Assembly (NCBI GenBank): GCA_017621455.1
Contig: JAGATC010000005.1
Span: 1-64,000, forward strand
DNA from: Alistipes sp.
Lineage (GTDB): Bacteria; Bacteroidota; Bacteroidia; Bacteroidales; Rikenellaceae
Direction of reading: 5' to 3'
DNA length: 64,000 nucleotides
Below, piece after piece: positions 35,730 to 45,244 of this stretch; within the stretch, counting starts at the first letter, position 1; every line of letters begins with the position of its first letter. The notes under the pieces are model-generated. The model saw nothing but the letters and a program-made list of their open reading frames with translations. It was not told the DNA's origin and made no database searches. The position numbers and the translations under genes were made by a program.

Positions 35730-36796
35730 TAGTACTCTTTAGCTACAGTCTCACCCTTCAATACACGAAGTGCGTTCTCTGCCAACGACTCAAGCTCGTT
35801 CTCGCCGGGGTAGATCTTGATAGGCGCAAGGAACTTACAGTAGTCGATGATGACATCGTTAACGCAGTCGTTCCAAGCGATACCACCAGTGAGGAGGATA
35901 GCATCAACCTTACCCTTCAAAACTACAGCCATCTCGCCAATCCACTTAGCTACAGAGTATGCCATAGTGTCGAGCATAAAGCGTGCCTCCTGGTCGCCAT
36001 TAGCAGCGCGTACCTCGTTGAGCTCCTGTACGTTGTTGCAGTTTACGTGGTCAACCAAGCCACCCTTACCTGCAAGGAGCTTCTTGATGTCAGCCTTCTC
36101 ATACTTGCCAGAGAAGCAGAGGTCTACCAAGTCGCCTGCGGGCAAGGTACCTGCACGCTCGGGAGCGATAGGACCATCGCCATCGAGAGCGTTGTTGGTG
36201 TCGATAACACGACCGAGGTGGTGAGCCGAAACCGAGATACCACCACCCATGTGTACTACCACGAGGTTGAGCTCCTCATAGGGGCGACCAATCTCCTTGG
36301 CATAGCGACGAGCGATAGCTTTCTGGTTGAGAGCGTGGAAGATAGAGCGGCGAGGCATCTCCTTAAGACCACTCACGCGAGCCATATCCTGAAGCTCATC
36401 AACAACTACGGGGTCAGCGATGTAGGCCTCAACACCTGCAGCATCGGCAATGCGACGAGCGATGAGAGCACCAAGGTTGCTGGCGTGCTGACGCTTGGGA
36501 GCCGAGAGGTCGGCAATCATAGCCTCACCAACACGGTATACACCACCCTCGATGGGGCGCATAAGACCGCCACGGCCGATAACAGCGTCAAGCGACTTAA
36601 GCTCGATACCGTCAGCCTTCAAAGCGTCGAGGATAATTTCCAAACGCCACTCGAGCTGATCAGCAACACTCTCAAAGCGAGCAATCTCCTCTGCCGAGTG
36701 GCTCAACTTCAAGGTCTTAACCTCCTCCAAGTCGTGGAACAACGCTACCTTAGTGCTGGTAGAACCAGGGTTGATTGTAAGAATATTATATGCCAT
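35729..36796 (-). CDS. buk: Butyrate (acyl) kinase
   Basis: A 355-residue ASKHA-family acyl kinase converting acyl-phosphate plus ADP to a short-chain acid plus ATP. It has 'ILTINPGSTSTKVALF' at the start, 'VVVHMGGGISVSAH', 'GDGPIAPERAGTLP' and 'AILLTGGIAWNDCVN'. It follows ptb by 34 bp. The ptb-buk pair gives butyrate or branched-chain acids from acyl-CoA with ATP gain, as in many fermentative Bacteroidales; the preferred acyl chain cannot be read here. Confidence 0.93.
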   Translation of the reverse strand: MAYNILTINPGSTSTKVALFHDLEEVKTLKLSHSAEEIARFESVADQLEWRLEIILDALKADGIELKSLDAVIGRGGLMRPIEGGVYRVGEAMIADLSAPKRQHASNLGALIARRIADAAGVEAYIADPVVVDELQDMARVSGLKEMPRRSIFHALNQKAIARRYAKEIGRPYEELNLVVVHMGGGISVSAHHLGRVIDTNNALDGDGPIAPERAGTLPAGDLVDLCFSGKYEKADIKKLLAGKGGLVDHVNCNNVQELNEVRAANGDQEARFMLDTMAYSVAKWIGEMAVVLKGKVDAILLTGGIAWNDCVNDVIIDYCKFLAPIKIYPGENELESLAENALRVLKGETVAKEY

Positions 36797-36830
36797 TATT
36801 TGAAATATTATCAGTTCTAAACGAGGCTAA

Positions 36831-37733
36831 TTATTTCGCTGACAAGCAAGCCAAAGCGATTGAGTAGAGCTTAGTCTTAGTGGTATCGCCACGTGATGTC
36901 AACACGCAAGGAGCAGTAGGACCAGCAACCATAGCTGCAAGCTCAGCACCGCCGAACTTAGAGCAAGCCTTGAAGAATACGTTACCAGACTCGAGGTTGG
37001 GGAACAATAAGCAGTCAGCATCACCAGCAACGGGACCCTGCAACTTCTTAATCTTAACGCTCTCCTCGTCGATAGCAACATCCAATGCCAAAGGACCCTG
37101 GAACAAGCCCTTACCGAGCTCACCAGCAGCACCAAGCTCGCCAAGCTCCTTAGCCTCAACCGAGCTAACTACCTTAGGCAACAACTGCTCCGAAGGAGCG
37201 ATGAAAGCCATCTTGGGGTACTCTACGCCGAGGTTGTTGGCAATCTCCAACAAGTACTTAGCAATCTGCTTCTTCTGGTCGAGGGTAGGACATGGAAGAA
37301 CCGCAACATCGCTAACAACAAGAAGCTTGTGGTAAGCAGGAATCTCCAATACGGTTACGTGGCTCAAGGTAGTGCCTGCGGGAAGCAAGCCCCACTCCTT
37401 GTTCAAGATGCCGCGCATGTACTTATCGGTAGGCACAACACCCTTCATAAGTACGTCGTACTCGCCATTGTGAACAGCCTTAACAGCAATCTCAACAGCC
37501 TTTACATCCTCCTTCTCCTCGATGATGTGGTACTGGCTCATATCTACGCCCTCAGCCTCGCAAGACTTCTTAATCTCCTCGGGGTCACCTACCAAGGTAA
37601 CCTCAGCAAGACCAGCCTTGATAGCCATATCGGTAGCGCCGATAGAGTGAGTATCCTGGCCATATGCCACAATCATCTTCTTCTTGCCACGCGCAACGGC
37701 AGCAGCAACGATCTCGTCCAAATGCTTAATCAT
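36831..37733 (-). CDS. ptb: Phosphate butyryl/acyltransferase
   Basis: A 300-residue Pta/Ptb-family enzyme moving an acyl group from CoA to phosphate. It has 'AYGQDTHSIGATDMAIKAGL' (24-43), 'LMKGVVPTDKYMRG', 'VSDVAVLPCPTLDQK' and 'GPVAGDADCLLFPNLESGNVFFKA'. Ptb is distinguished from Pta by length and by the adjacent buk. It lies between buk and ackA on the same strand; no pta is seen in the window, so this enzyme could also feed AckA. Confidence 0.9.
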   Translation of the reverse strand: MIKHLDEIVAAAVARGKKKMIVAYGQDTHSIGATDMAIKAGLAEVTLVGDPEEIKKSCEAEGVDMSQYHIIEEKEDVKAVEIAVKAVHNGEYDVLMKGVVPTDKYMRGILNKEWGLLPAGTTLSHVTVLEIPAYHKLLVVSDVAVLPCPTLDQKKQIAKYLLEIANNLGVEYPKMAFIAPSEQLLPKVVSSVEAKELGELGAAGELGKGLFQGPLALDVAIDEESVKIKKLQGPVAGDADCLLFPNLESGNVFFKACSKFGGAELAAMVAGPTAPCVLTSRGDTTKTKLYSIALACLSAK

Positions 37734-37740
37734 AATGGTT

Positions 37741-37928
37741 TTAGGTTTTATTTATTAATATTTTAAATTTACCTTTTTTACCCCCTCACACTCGACCCTT
37801 CCGAGATGCAGCCCAAAGGAGTCAGATAATTTGAGGGATTTTTAGGCTTGCGAGGGTAGACAATCCGCAGCATACTTTGTTGTACGTGAAGAATTGCCTA
37901 TACCTCGTCTAACGCCCCAATCACCAAA
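37741..37928. other. Intergenic region between ackA and ptb
   Basis: No gene. In the ackA direction there is an imperfect hairpin around 37859-37900 with a GTAC-N6-GTAT-like loop. It may be a degenerate eighth relative of the 3' element family, but the stem has several mismatches and the lead is not conserved. Confidence 0.35.
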
Positions 37929-39137
37929 TTAGTTGGCACCTACAAGTCTGTAGGTATCCTTAGCGATTACAAGCTCCTCGTCGGTGCAGATAACTGCAGC
38001 CTTCACGCGTGAACCCTCTGCGGTAATCTCATAGTCGGTACCACGCTTGCCGTTGTTGCGTACAGCATCAAACTCGATGCCCATAAACTCCATATTGCTA
38101 AGTACATACTCGCGCAACTCGGGAGAGTTCTCGCCAACACCGCCAGTGAAGACTACAAGGTCTACGCCACCCATCTCGGCAGCATACTCACCCACGAACT
38201 TCTTAACGCGGTTGAAGTACATATCGCGAGCCATAATAGCACGCTCGTTGCCCTGGTCGTAAGCAGCGTCGATGTCGCGCATATCGCTTGAGATGCCCGT
38301 TAGACCCTGAACACCCGACTTCTTGTTGAGCATAGCGTCGAGCTCCTTGTATGACATACCCTCCTTCTCGGCAACATAGGTAGCAGCCGAAACATCCATA
38401 GAACCTGCACGTGTACCCATCACAAGGCCATCGAGTGGAGTGAAGCCCATAGATGTATCGAACGACTTACCATTCTTCACAGCTGTCACCGACGCACCGT
38501 TACCGATGTGGCAGGTCACAATCTTTGAGTTCTCGAAGTCGAGGCCAAACATCTCAGCGCCAAGACGTGCTACATACTTGTGGCTGGTGCCGTGGAAGCC
38601 ATACTTACGCACGCGGTACTTTTCGTAGTACTCGTAAGGGATGGCGTACATGTAGTTGATGGCGGGGATGGTGTGGTGGAACGAGGTATCGAAAACGGCC
38701 ACCTGCTTGATACCAGGAAGCACCTTCTCCATAGAGAGGATACCCTCAAGGTTTGCAGGGTTGTGCAAAGGTGCGATAGAGTACAACGACTCTATCTTAG
38801 CCTTAACCTCATCGTCAACCAAGCAGCTGTCGTGGAAGAACTCACCACCGTGAGCCACACGGTGGCCCGCAGCCTTAAGCTCATCGAGCGACTTGATTAC
38901 ACCATGCTCAGCGTGAGTAAGTGCATCAAGAACAAGACGAATACCTGTTGTGTGGTCGGGAATAGGACAGTGCATCTCGAACTTATCCTTACCCTGAGGC
39001 TTGTGTGTGAGGTCACCCTCTGCCAAACCAATACGCTCTACGAGGCCCTTAGCCAAGAGTGTCTGCGCGTTGTCGTTAACGTCAAGTACCTGATACTTGA
39101 TCGACGAGCTACCGCAGTTAAGAACTAAAATTACCAT
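37929..39137 (-). CDS. ackA: Acetate kinase
   Basis: A 402-residue ASKHA kinase making ATP from acetyl-phosphate. It has 'LVLNCGSSSIKYQVLD', 'RVAHGGEFF', 'FHGTSHKYVA', 'CHIGNGASVTAVKNGKS' and 'VFTGGVGENSPELREY'. It is full length. It lies 195 bp upstream of ptb on the same strand but with its own clear promoter, so the three acyl-kinase/transferase genes form a fermentation cluster rather than one tight operon. Confidence 0.97.
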   Translation of the reverse strand: MVILVLNCGSSSIKYQVLDVNDNAQTLLAKGLVERIGLAEGDLTHKPQGKDKFEMHCPIPDHTTGIRLVLDALTHAEHGVIKSLDELKAAGHRVAHGGEFFHDSCLVDDEVKAKIESLYSIAPLHNPANLEGILSMEKVLPGIKQVAVFDTSFHHTIPAINYMYAIPYEYYEKYRVRKYGFHGTSHKYVARLGAEMFGLDFENSKIVTCHIGNGASVTAVKNGKSFDTSMGFTPLDGLVMGTRAGSMDVSAATYVAEKEGMSYKELDAMLNKKSGVQGLTGISSDMRDIDAAYDQGNERAIMARDMYFNRVKKFVGEYAAEMGGVDLVVFTGGVGENSPELREYVLSNMEFMGIEFDAVRNNGKRGTDYEITAEGSRVKAAVICTDEELVIAKDTYRLVGAN

Positions 39138-39215
39138 AGCTTTTGATATGTTTTATTGTTAATACGTGTCAACGTTCGAAAGGACATCCAAATGGAGTTG
39201 TCGTCAAAATCTCAA

Positions 39216-39246
39216 CAAAGATACAAAATTTACGCTGACTTTCCAA
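39216..39246 (-). promoter_or_regulatory. Promoter of ackA
   Basis: On the minus strand TTGG (39246-39243), a 19-nt spacer and TATCTTTG (39223-39216), about 80 bp before the ackA ATG. Confidence 0.78.
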
Positions 39247-39427
39247 CCAATTCTTGACTTTTTTTTACCACCTCCGTTTTATGCCAAAAATGACTCCATT
39301 TTTTATAGTCTTTACACACCCAAAATTAGCCATTATAAAACAAGTCATATAATCCAAGTTTAAACTATTTGTCGCACAGCACGCAAGAGCAGCGTTGCGA
39401 CCCAGCAAAATAATTGTGCTACGAGGA

Positions 39428-39458
39428 TTGCGAACTTACGAATTATTTACTATCTTTG
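39428..39458 (+). promoter_or_regulatory. Promoter of the DUF349 gene
   Basis: TTG (39428-39430), a 20-nt spacer and TATCTTTG (39451-39458), 53 bp before the ATG at 39511. Confidence 0.78.
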
Positions 39459-39510
39459 CATGGATTACGCGCGACGCACTGCGCGTACGAACCTCTAAAA
39501 CTATAAAACG

Positions 39511-41448
39511 ATGGCTACCGAAAAAATCAACCTTACGGCTCCCGCGGAGCCTGTCGGCACCGTTGCCGAAGATGCGCAGACGACTACAACCAACATCCAC
39601 CAGGAGAATCCAGAGAGTGTCACCGAGGAGGTGAACATGAGCGAGACTTTTGCCGATGAGGAGGCAGCATTGGCTGCAAACGAGGCGGGTCTCGACGTGG
39701 GAGATGAGACCGAAGAGGAGGAGGCAGCACCCTCACTTGGCGACGACATCTCGGGGCTTAGCGAGGCAGAACTCGTTACTCTGTTTGCCGCAAAGATTGA
39801 GTCGGAGCCCGTGCAGACACTGCGCCCTGTGGTTGAGGCCATCAAGATAGCACTATACAAGCAGCACCGCGCCAAGGTAGAGGCCGAGAAGCGTGCCTTT
39901 ATCGAGGCTGGTGGCGACGAGGCTACATTCACTCCCTCGGTAGATGAGGACGAGGTGCGCTTCAAGGAGCTCTTCGCAGTATACCGCAACGAGCGTGACA
40001 AGCATATCGCCCAAATGGAGGCTGCAAAGGAGGACAACCTCAAAATAAAACTTCAGATTATCGAGGAGCTTAAGGAGCTCATCAACTCGGACGAGGCTAT
40101 GAACACCACCTTCACACGCTTCCGCGAGCTACAGCAGCGCTGGAAGGATACAGGCCTTGTACCTCAGCAGAATGTCAAGGACCTTTGGGAGACCTACAAC
40201 CTTCACGTAGAGAACTTCTACAACTTCATCAAGATTAACCGCGAGCTCCGCGACCTCGACCTTAAGAAGAATTACGAGGCTAAGTTAGCACTATGCGAGC
40301 AGGCCGAGGAGTTGGCTCTCGAGACTCAGGTTGTCGAGGCCTTCCGCAAGCTCCAGAAGCTCCACGACGAGTGGCGCGAGACGGGCCCCGTGGCTATAGA
40401 GTTCAAGGAGAGCCTTTGGGAGCGTTTCAAGGAGGCATCAAGCCGTATCAACAAGCGTCACCAGGAGCACTTCGAGGGTCTCAAGGCCGAGCAGATGAAG
40501 AACCTTGCACTGAAGCAGGAGCTCTGCGAGAAGACCGAGGCGCTACTTACACGCGAGATTCTTACACGTAAGGAGTGGAACAAGGCATCGGAGGAGCTGC
40601 TCGAGATTCAGAAGGTGTGGAAGACCATAGGCTTTGCTCCCAAGAAGGATAACAACCGCATCTATGAGCGTTTCCGCACCGCTTGCGACAAGTTCTTCGA
40701 GCTTAAGCGCAACTTCTACGCTGGCGTAAAGGGCGAGATGGAGCACAACCTCGCACTCAAGCAGGAGTTGTGTGCCGAGGCTGAGGCACTTGCCATGTCG
40801 GAGGATTGGAAGCATGCCACCGACGAGCTTATCGCACTTCAGGCGCGTTGGAAGCAGGTAGGCCCTGTGGCACGCCGCCACTCGGATGCTATATGGAAGC
40901 GTTTCCGCGCCGCTTGCGACAAGTTCTTCGAGCGTAAGTCAGCACACTTCTCGTCGGTAGACTCTGAGCACGAGGAGAACCTCAAGCTAAAGCAGGCACT
41001 ACTCGAAGAGATGAGGGCAGCAGACATTAAGGCAGGTGGTTTCGACATGGTTAAGGATTTCCAGCGTCGTTGGAGCCAGATAGGCTTCGTGCCCATCAAG
41101 CAGAAGGATGCCCTACAGAAGGAGTACAAAAAGGTGGTTGATGCTATGTTCCAGACGCTTCGTTCTACGGAGCGAGACCGCTCGATGAACCGTTTCAAGG
41201 AGCGCGTATCGGGCATGAAGGGCGGCAACCAGCTACGCTCAGAGCGTGAGCGTCTCTACAACAAGGTGCGCCAGATGGAGCAGGATATAGCTCTCTTGGA
41301 GAACAACATCGGCTTCTTCTCGAAGTCGAAAAATGCCGAGTCGCTTATCGCCGATGTGCGCGAGAAGATTGAGCGCTCGAAGCGCGACATGGCAGAGCTC
41401 ATCGAGAAGATACGTCTTATCGACGAGGAGGAGGCTAAGCAGAAATAG
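39511..41448 (+). CDS. DUF349-repeat protein
   Basis: A 645-residue soluble protein. The acidic, low-complexity N-terminus (about 1-85) precedes a helical region with five DUF349 repeats. These are recognisable by 'LQQRWKDTGLVP', 'LHDEWRETGPVA', 'IQKVWKTIGFAP', 'LQARWKQVGPVA' and 'FQRRWSQIGFVP', each followed by a basic helix with 'WxRFxxAxxxxF'. A C-terminal coiled coil (about 575-640) follows. DUF349 proteins are common in Bacteroidetes and their function is unsettled. pyrG follows 76 bp downstream. Confidence 0.88.
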   Translation: MATEKINLTAPAEPVGTVAEDAQTTTTNIHQENPESVTEEVNMSETFADEEAALAANEAGLDVGDETEEEEAAPSLGDDISGLSEAELVTLFAAKIESEPVQTLRPVVEAIKIALYKQHRAKVEAEKRAFIEAGGDEATFTPSVDEDEVRFKELFAVYRNERDKHIAQMEAAKEDNLKIKLQIIEELKELINSDEAMNTTFTRFRELQQRWKDTGLVPQQNVKDLWETYNLHVENFYNFIKINRELRDLDLKKNYEAKLALCEQAEELALETQVVEAFRKLQKLHDEWRETGPVAIEFKESLWERFKEASSRINKRHQEHFEGLKAEQMKNLALKQELCEKTEALLTREILTRKEWNKASEELLEIQKVWKTIGFAPKKDNNRIYERFRTACDKFFELKRNFYAGVKGEMEHNLALKQELCAEAEALAMSEDWKHATDELIALQARWKQVGPVARRHSDAIWKRFRAACDKFFERKSAHFSSVDSEHEENLKLKQALLEEMRAADIKAGGFDMVKDFQRRWSQIGFVPIKQKDALQKEYKKVVDAMFQTLRSTERDRSMNRFKERVSGMKGGNQLRSERERLYNKVRQMEQDIALLENNIGFFSKSKNAESLIADVREKIERSKRDMAELIEKIRLIDEEEAKQK

Positions 41449-41524
41449 ATTACAACAAATTGAAGAATTATAGAGTGCGCCTCAGCTTGCACGGTTTGTG
41501 GCGTGCTTCCTAAAAATTAAGGTT

Positions 41525-43144
41525 ATGAAACTATCTAAACCAAAGTACATTTTTGTGACAGGCGGTGTTGCATCGTCACTCGGCAAGGGTATTATCTCAG
41601 CATCTATTGCCCGCTTGTTGCAGGCTCGTGGCTATGCTGTAACCATCCAGAAGCTCGACCCATACATCAACGTTGACCCGGGCACGCTCAACCCCTATGA
41701 GCATGGTGAGTGCTATGTTACGGAGGATGGTACCGAGACCGACCTCGACTTGGGCCACTACGAGCGTTTTACCTCGATACAGACAACTAAGAACAATAAC
41801 GTTACCACGGGTAAAATCTACCAGTGCGTTATCGAGAAGGAGCGTAGCGGTGAGTTCTTGGGTAAGACCGTACAGGTTGTTCCCCACATCACCGACGAGA
41901 TTAAGCGTCGCGTTCAGCTGCTTGGCGCTACCAAGAAGTACGACGTCATCATCACAGAGATTGGTGGTACGGTGGGCGACATCGAGTCGTTGCCCTTTAT
42001 CGAGTCGGTACGTCAGCTTCGCTACCAGCTTGGCTACCAGAACACCGTACTTGTGCACCTCACGCTTATCCCCTACATGGCGGCATCGGGTGAGCTTAAG
42101 ACTAAGCCTACGCAGCACTCCGTTAAGGAGCTCTTGTCGTATGGTTTGCAGCCCGACGTGCTTGTGCTACGCTCGGAGCACGACCTAAGCCAGGATATCC
42201 GCCGTAAGGTGGCTCTGTTCTGCAACGTTACGCCCGAGGCTGTTGTTCAGTCTATCGACGTGCCTACAATCTACGAGGTGCCCCTACGTATGCACGAGCA
42301 GAACCTCGATGGTGTGCTTTTGGAGAAGCTCGGCTTGGAGTCGGAGCAGGAGCCCGATTTGACCGAGTGGGCAACATTCGTGGAGCGCATCAAGAATCCT
42401 AAGAGCGTGGTAGACATCGCGTTGGTGGGTAAGTATACGGAATTGCCCGATGCATATAAATCAATCAGCGAGTCGTTCATCCACGCGGGTGCCGTACATG
42501 GCGTTAAGGTTAAGCTACACTACGTCAACTCGGAGCGCCTGACCATAGACAACGTGCGTGAGCACCTCGGTAAGATGTCGGCCGTGATGGTTGCCCCAGG
42601 CTTCGGCAACCGTGGCATCGAGGGTAAGTTGGTAGCTGTGCGCTATGCCCGCGAGAACAACGTGCCCTTCTTCGGCATCTGCCTCGGCATGCAGTGCGCC
42701 GTTATTGAGTTTGCACGCAACGTCATAGGTTGGGCCGATGCCAACTCGAGCGAGATGGTACAGACAAAGCACGCCGTTATCGACCTTATGGAGGAGCAGA
42801 AGAAGGTTACTGCCAAGGGAGGCACCATGCGTCTCGGTGGCTATCCATGTCACTTGGCTGAGGGCTCACGCGTACGTGAGGCTTACGGTGCGGAGAACAT
42901 CGTTGAGCGTCACCGCCACCGCTATGAGTTTAACAGCGCCTTTTTGGCCGACTTCGAGGCTGCGGGCATGAAGGCTGTGGGTCAGAACCCCGATACAGGT
43001 CTTGTGGAGGTTGTTGAGATACCATCACACCGCTGGTTTGTGGGTACGCAGTACCACCCCGAGTACCACTCGACAGCAGCAAATCCTCATCCATTGTTCG
43101 TGCGTTTTGTTCAGGAGGCGCTCGCATACCGCGATGAGCAGTAG
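41525..43144 (+). CDS. pyrG: CTP synthase
   Basis: A 539-residue enzyme converting UTP to CTP with glutamine. The N-terminal synthetase starts 'KYIFVTGGVASSLGKGI'. The C-terminal class I glutamine amidotransferase has 'FFGICLGMQCAVIEFA' with the catalytic Cys, and 'GTQYHPEYHS' with the His-Glu of the triad. I use the ATG at 41525 because homologues begin 'KxxKYIFVTGG', leaving the nine upstream in-frame residues out. yidC follows. Confidence 0.97.
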   Translation: MKLSKPKYIFVTGGVASSLGKGIISASIARLLQARGYAVTIQKLDPYINVDPGTLNPYEHGECYVTEDGTETDLDLGHYERFTSIQTTKNNNVTTGKIYQCVIEKERSGEFLGKTVQVVPHITDEIKRRVQLLGATKKYDVIITEIGGTVGDIESLPFIESVRQLRYQLGYQNTVLVHLTLIPYMAASGELKTKPTQHSVKELLSYGLQPDVLVLRSEHDLSQDIRRKVALFCNVTPEAVVQSIDVPTIYEVPLRMHEQNLDGVLLEKLGLESEQEPDLTEWATFVERIKNPKSVVDIALVGKYTELPDAYKSISESFIHAGAVHGVKVKLHYVNSERLTIDNVREHLGKMSAVMVAPGFGNRGIEGKLVAVRYARENNVPFFGICLGMQCAVIEFARNVIGWADANSSEMVQTKHAVIDLMEEQKKVTAKGGTMRLGGYPCHLAEGSRVREAYGAENIVERHRHRYEFNSAFLADFEAAGMKAVGQNPDTGLVEVVEIPSHRWFVGTQYHPEYHSTAANPHPLFVRFVQEALAYRDEQ

Positions 43145-43221
43145 ACTTTAGACAATATCTATAACTTAGAATCGTTAGAGAGACGAGAAACTAATTTTTA
43201 CCCCGATTGTGGGGCTATGTG

Positions 43222-45162
43222 ATGAATAAGAATACAATTATTGGAATTGTGCTGATGGTAGCCTTGTTTATAGGCTACGGCATCTATCAGGCAGATGTGC
43301 TCGAGGAGCAGCAGGCATACGAGCAGAAGGTTAAGGAGCAGAATGAGAAGAAGGCTATTGCTGAGGCTGAGGCAGCGATGCAGTATGCCGAGGCAGAGGC
43401 GGCGCTGACTGCCGAGGACCGCGCCAAGCGCGACTCTATCTACCGCGCTAATGAGGAGCTCAGAGTGTTTAACACCCATGGCGAGAGGCTTCTTGCAGCG
43501 TTGGAGGGTGAGTCGAAGCTCGACACCCTTCAGAACGACTTTATGTCGGTTGTCTTCGATAGCCGTGGTGGTAAGATTGTGGACGTGACACTCAAGGAGC
43601 ATACGCGCTATGCTGAGGGTGAGCGTACCGAGTTGGTTAAGATGATGGCCCCCGAGTCTGCATTCTGGGCTGTCGACATGCACCGCAATGGCAACTATCT
43701 TCACACCAACGACTACATCTTCGACTCTGAGGTTGAGACCCTCGATAATGGTTACCGTGTGACCATGACCCTCGAGACCGACCCCGATGCCTACATCCAG
43801 TATGTATATACTATGTACAACACGGGAGATCCCAGCCGCGACCACCTTATCGACTTCACGCTCAACCAGCATAACTTCGACCAGTACCTCGCACGAGAGA
43901 ACGAGATTATCCTCCACTGGGACAATAAGAGCATGAAGAACGAGCGCTCGTTCACTAACGAGAACACAGCCACAACCGTAGCATACTACGAGAATGAGGA
44001 GGAAGAGGTTGAGGAGCTCGACGCCAACGATGGCAACAAGAGCCGTGAGCACCACCGTAACCTCGGCTGGGTGGCTCTCAAGCAGCAGTACTTCTCATCA
44101 GTTCTTATCGCCAAGGACCCCATCCATGCAGGCATGGGCTACAAGACCTCACAGAAGCAGGGTGAGGACTTCGTTAAGGCTTACGACACACGTATTATCA
44201 TCCCTCACGAGAAGGGTACCGAGACATATAAGTTCGCCTTGTACTATGGTCCCAACGACTACACCATCATGAAGAATGTGGAGTTTGCGGGCAAGGAGCA
44301 GGAGCTCGAGGAGCTTATCCCCATGGGTGGCTGGCTTATCGGCTGGTTCAATAAGTTCCTCACCATCCCCGTATTCCAGTGGTTGAAGGACCATGGCTTG
44401 AGCTTCGGTCTCATCATCCTCATCCTTACGCTTATGGTTAAGCTCATCATCTTGCCTTTGACCTATAAGAGCTATATGTCTACGGCGAAGATGCGTGCCG
44501 TGCGTCCCGAGCTTGAGGCGATCAACAAGAAGTATCCCGATCCTAACGACGCCATGAAGAAGCAGCAGGCGACTATGGAGCTATACCAGAAGGCGGGCAT
44601 CAGCCCTATGGGTGGTTGCTTACCACTGCTTATCCAGATGCCTATCCTGTGGGCTATGTTCCGCTTCTTCCCCGCAAGTATCGAGCTTCGTGGCGAGAGT
44701 TTCCTCTGGGCTGACGACCTTTCGTCATACGATAGCGTTGTAGAGTTTGGCTTCAACATCCCATTCTATGGTGATCACATCAGCCTCTTTGCACTGCTTA
44801 TGGCCCTCTCAATCTTCGGCTACTCGTTCTACACATACAAGCAGCAGGCAGCCACTACTGCTGGTCAGCCTGGCTCTGGCATGATGAAGTTTATGATGGT
44901 ATACTTCATGCCTGTGATGATGCTCTGCGTGATGAACAGCTTCGCATCGGGTCTCTGCTACTACTACTTCTTGTCGCAGATTCTCACCATGATTATCATG
45001 TTCGTTATCCGTCGTTCGGTTAACGACGACAAGGTACGTGAGCGTTTGTTGGCACACGCCGCTAAGCCCCGCAAGAAGTCTAAGTTCCAGGAGCGCTACG
45101 AGGAGGCTCTTCGTCAGCAGCAGGAGTCGCTAAACCGCGAGCAGCGTCGTCAGCGTCGCTAA
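43222..45162 (+). CDS. yidC: Membrane protein insertase YidC
   Basis: A 646-residue insertase (Oxa1 family). It has an N-terminal helix ('TIIGIVLMVALFIGYGIYQ'), a large periplasmic beta domain (about 60-365), and the conserved helical core: 'IILPLTYKSYMSTAKMRAV', 'GISPMGGCLPLLIQMPILWAMF' and the final helices to about 600. A basic tail ('KPRKKSKFQERYEEALRQQQ') binds the ribosome. Start at ATG 43222; an in-frame start 15 bp upstream is less likely. It ends at a bidirectional terminator. Confidence 0.97.
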   Translation: MNKNTIIGIVLMVALFIGYGIYQADVLEEQQAYEQKVKEQNEKKAIAEAEAAMQYAEAEAALTAEDRAKRDSIYRANEELRVFNTHGERLLAALEGESKLDTLQNDFMSVVFDSRGGKIVDVTLKEHTRYAEGERTELVKMMAPESAFWAVDMHRNGNYLHTNDYIFDSEVETLDNGYRVTMTLETDPDAYIQYVYTMYNTGDPSRDHLIDFTLNQHNFDQYLARENEIILHWDNKSMKNERSFTNENTATTVAYYENEEEEVEELDANDGNKSREHHRNLGWVALKQQYFSSVLIAKDPIHAGMGYKTSQKQGEDFVKAYDTRIIIPHEKGTETYKFALYYGPNDYTIMKNVEFAGKEQELEELIPMGGWLIGWFNKFLTIPVFQWLKDHGLSFGLIILILTLMVKLIILPLTYKSYMSTAKMRAVRPELEAINKKYPDPNDAMKKQQATMELYQKAGISPMGGCLPLLIQMPILWAMFRFFPASIELRGESFLWADDLSSYDSVVEFGFNIPFYGDHISLFALLMALSIFGYSFYTYKQQAATTAGQPGSGMMKFMMVYFMPVMMLCVMNSFASGLCYYYFLSQILTMIIMFVIRRSVNDDKVRERLLAHAAKPRKKSKFQERYEEALRQQQESLNREQRRQRR

Positions 45163-45181
45163 TAGTCAGCTTAAGCTACAA

Positions 45182-45214
45182 AAAATAGCGCAGCCCGCAG
45201 GGTTGCGCTATTTT
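45182..45214. terminator. Bidirectional intrinsic terminator
   Basis: A 15-bp stem (AAAATAGCGCA with TGCGCTATTTT, extended inward by GCCC/GGGT with one G-U) has a 3-nt loop and A/T tracts on both sides. It lies between the convergent yidC (+) and thiL (-). Confidence 0.8.
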
Positions 45215-45244
45215 AATATATATAGGTGTAAATCTCACTTTAGG

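Larger units (their letters stand above)
39138..39510. other. Divergent promoter region between ackA and the DUF349 gene
   Basis: This region contains one Bacteroidetes-type promoter for each flanking gene (listed separately). The middle (about 39250-39425) is AT-rich with no ORF or structure I can support. Confidence 0.6.
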
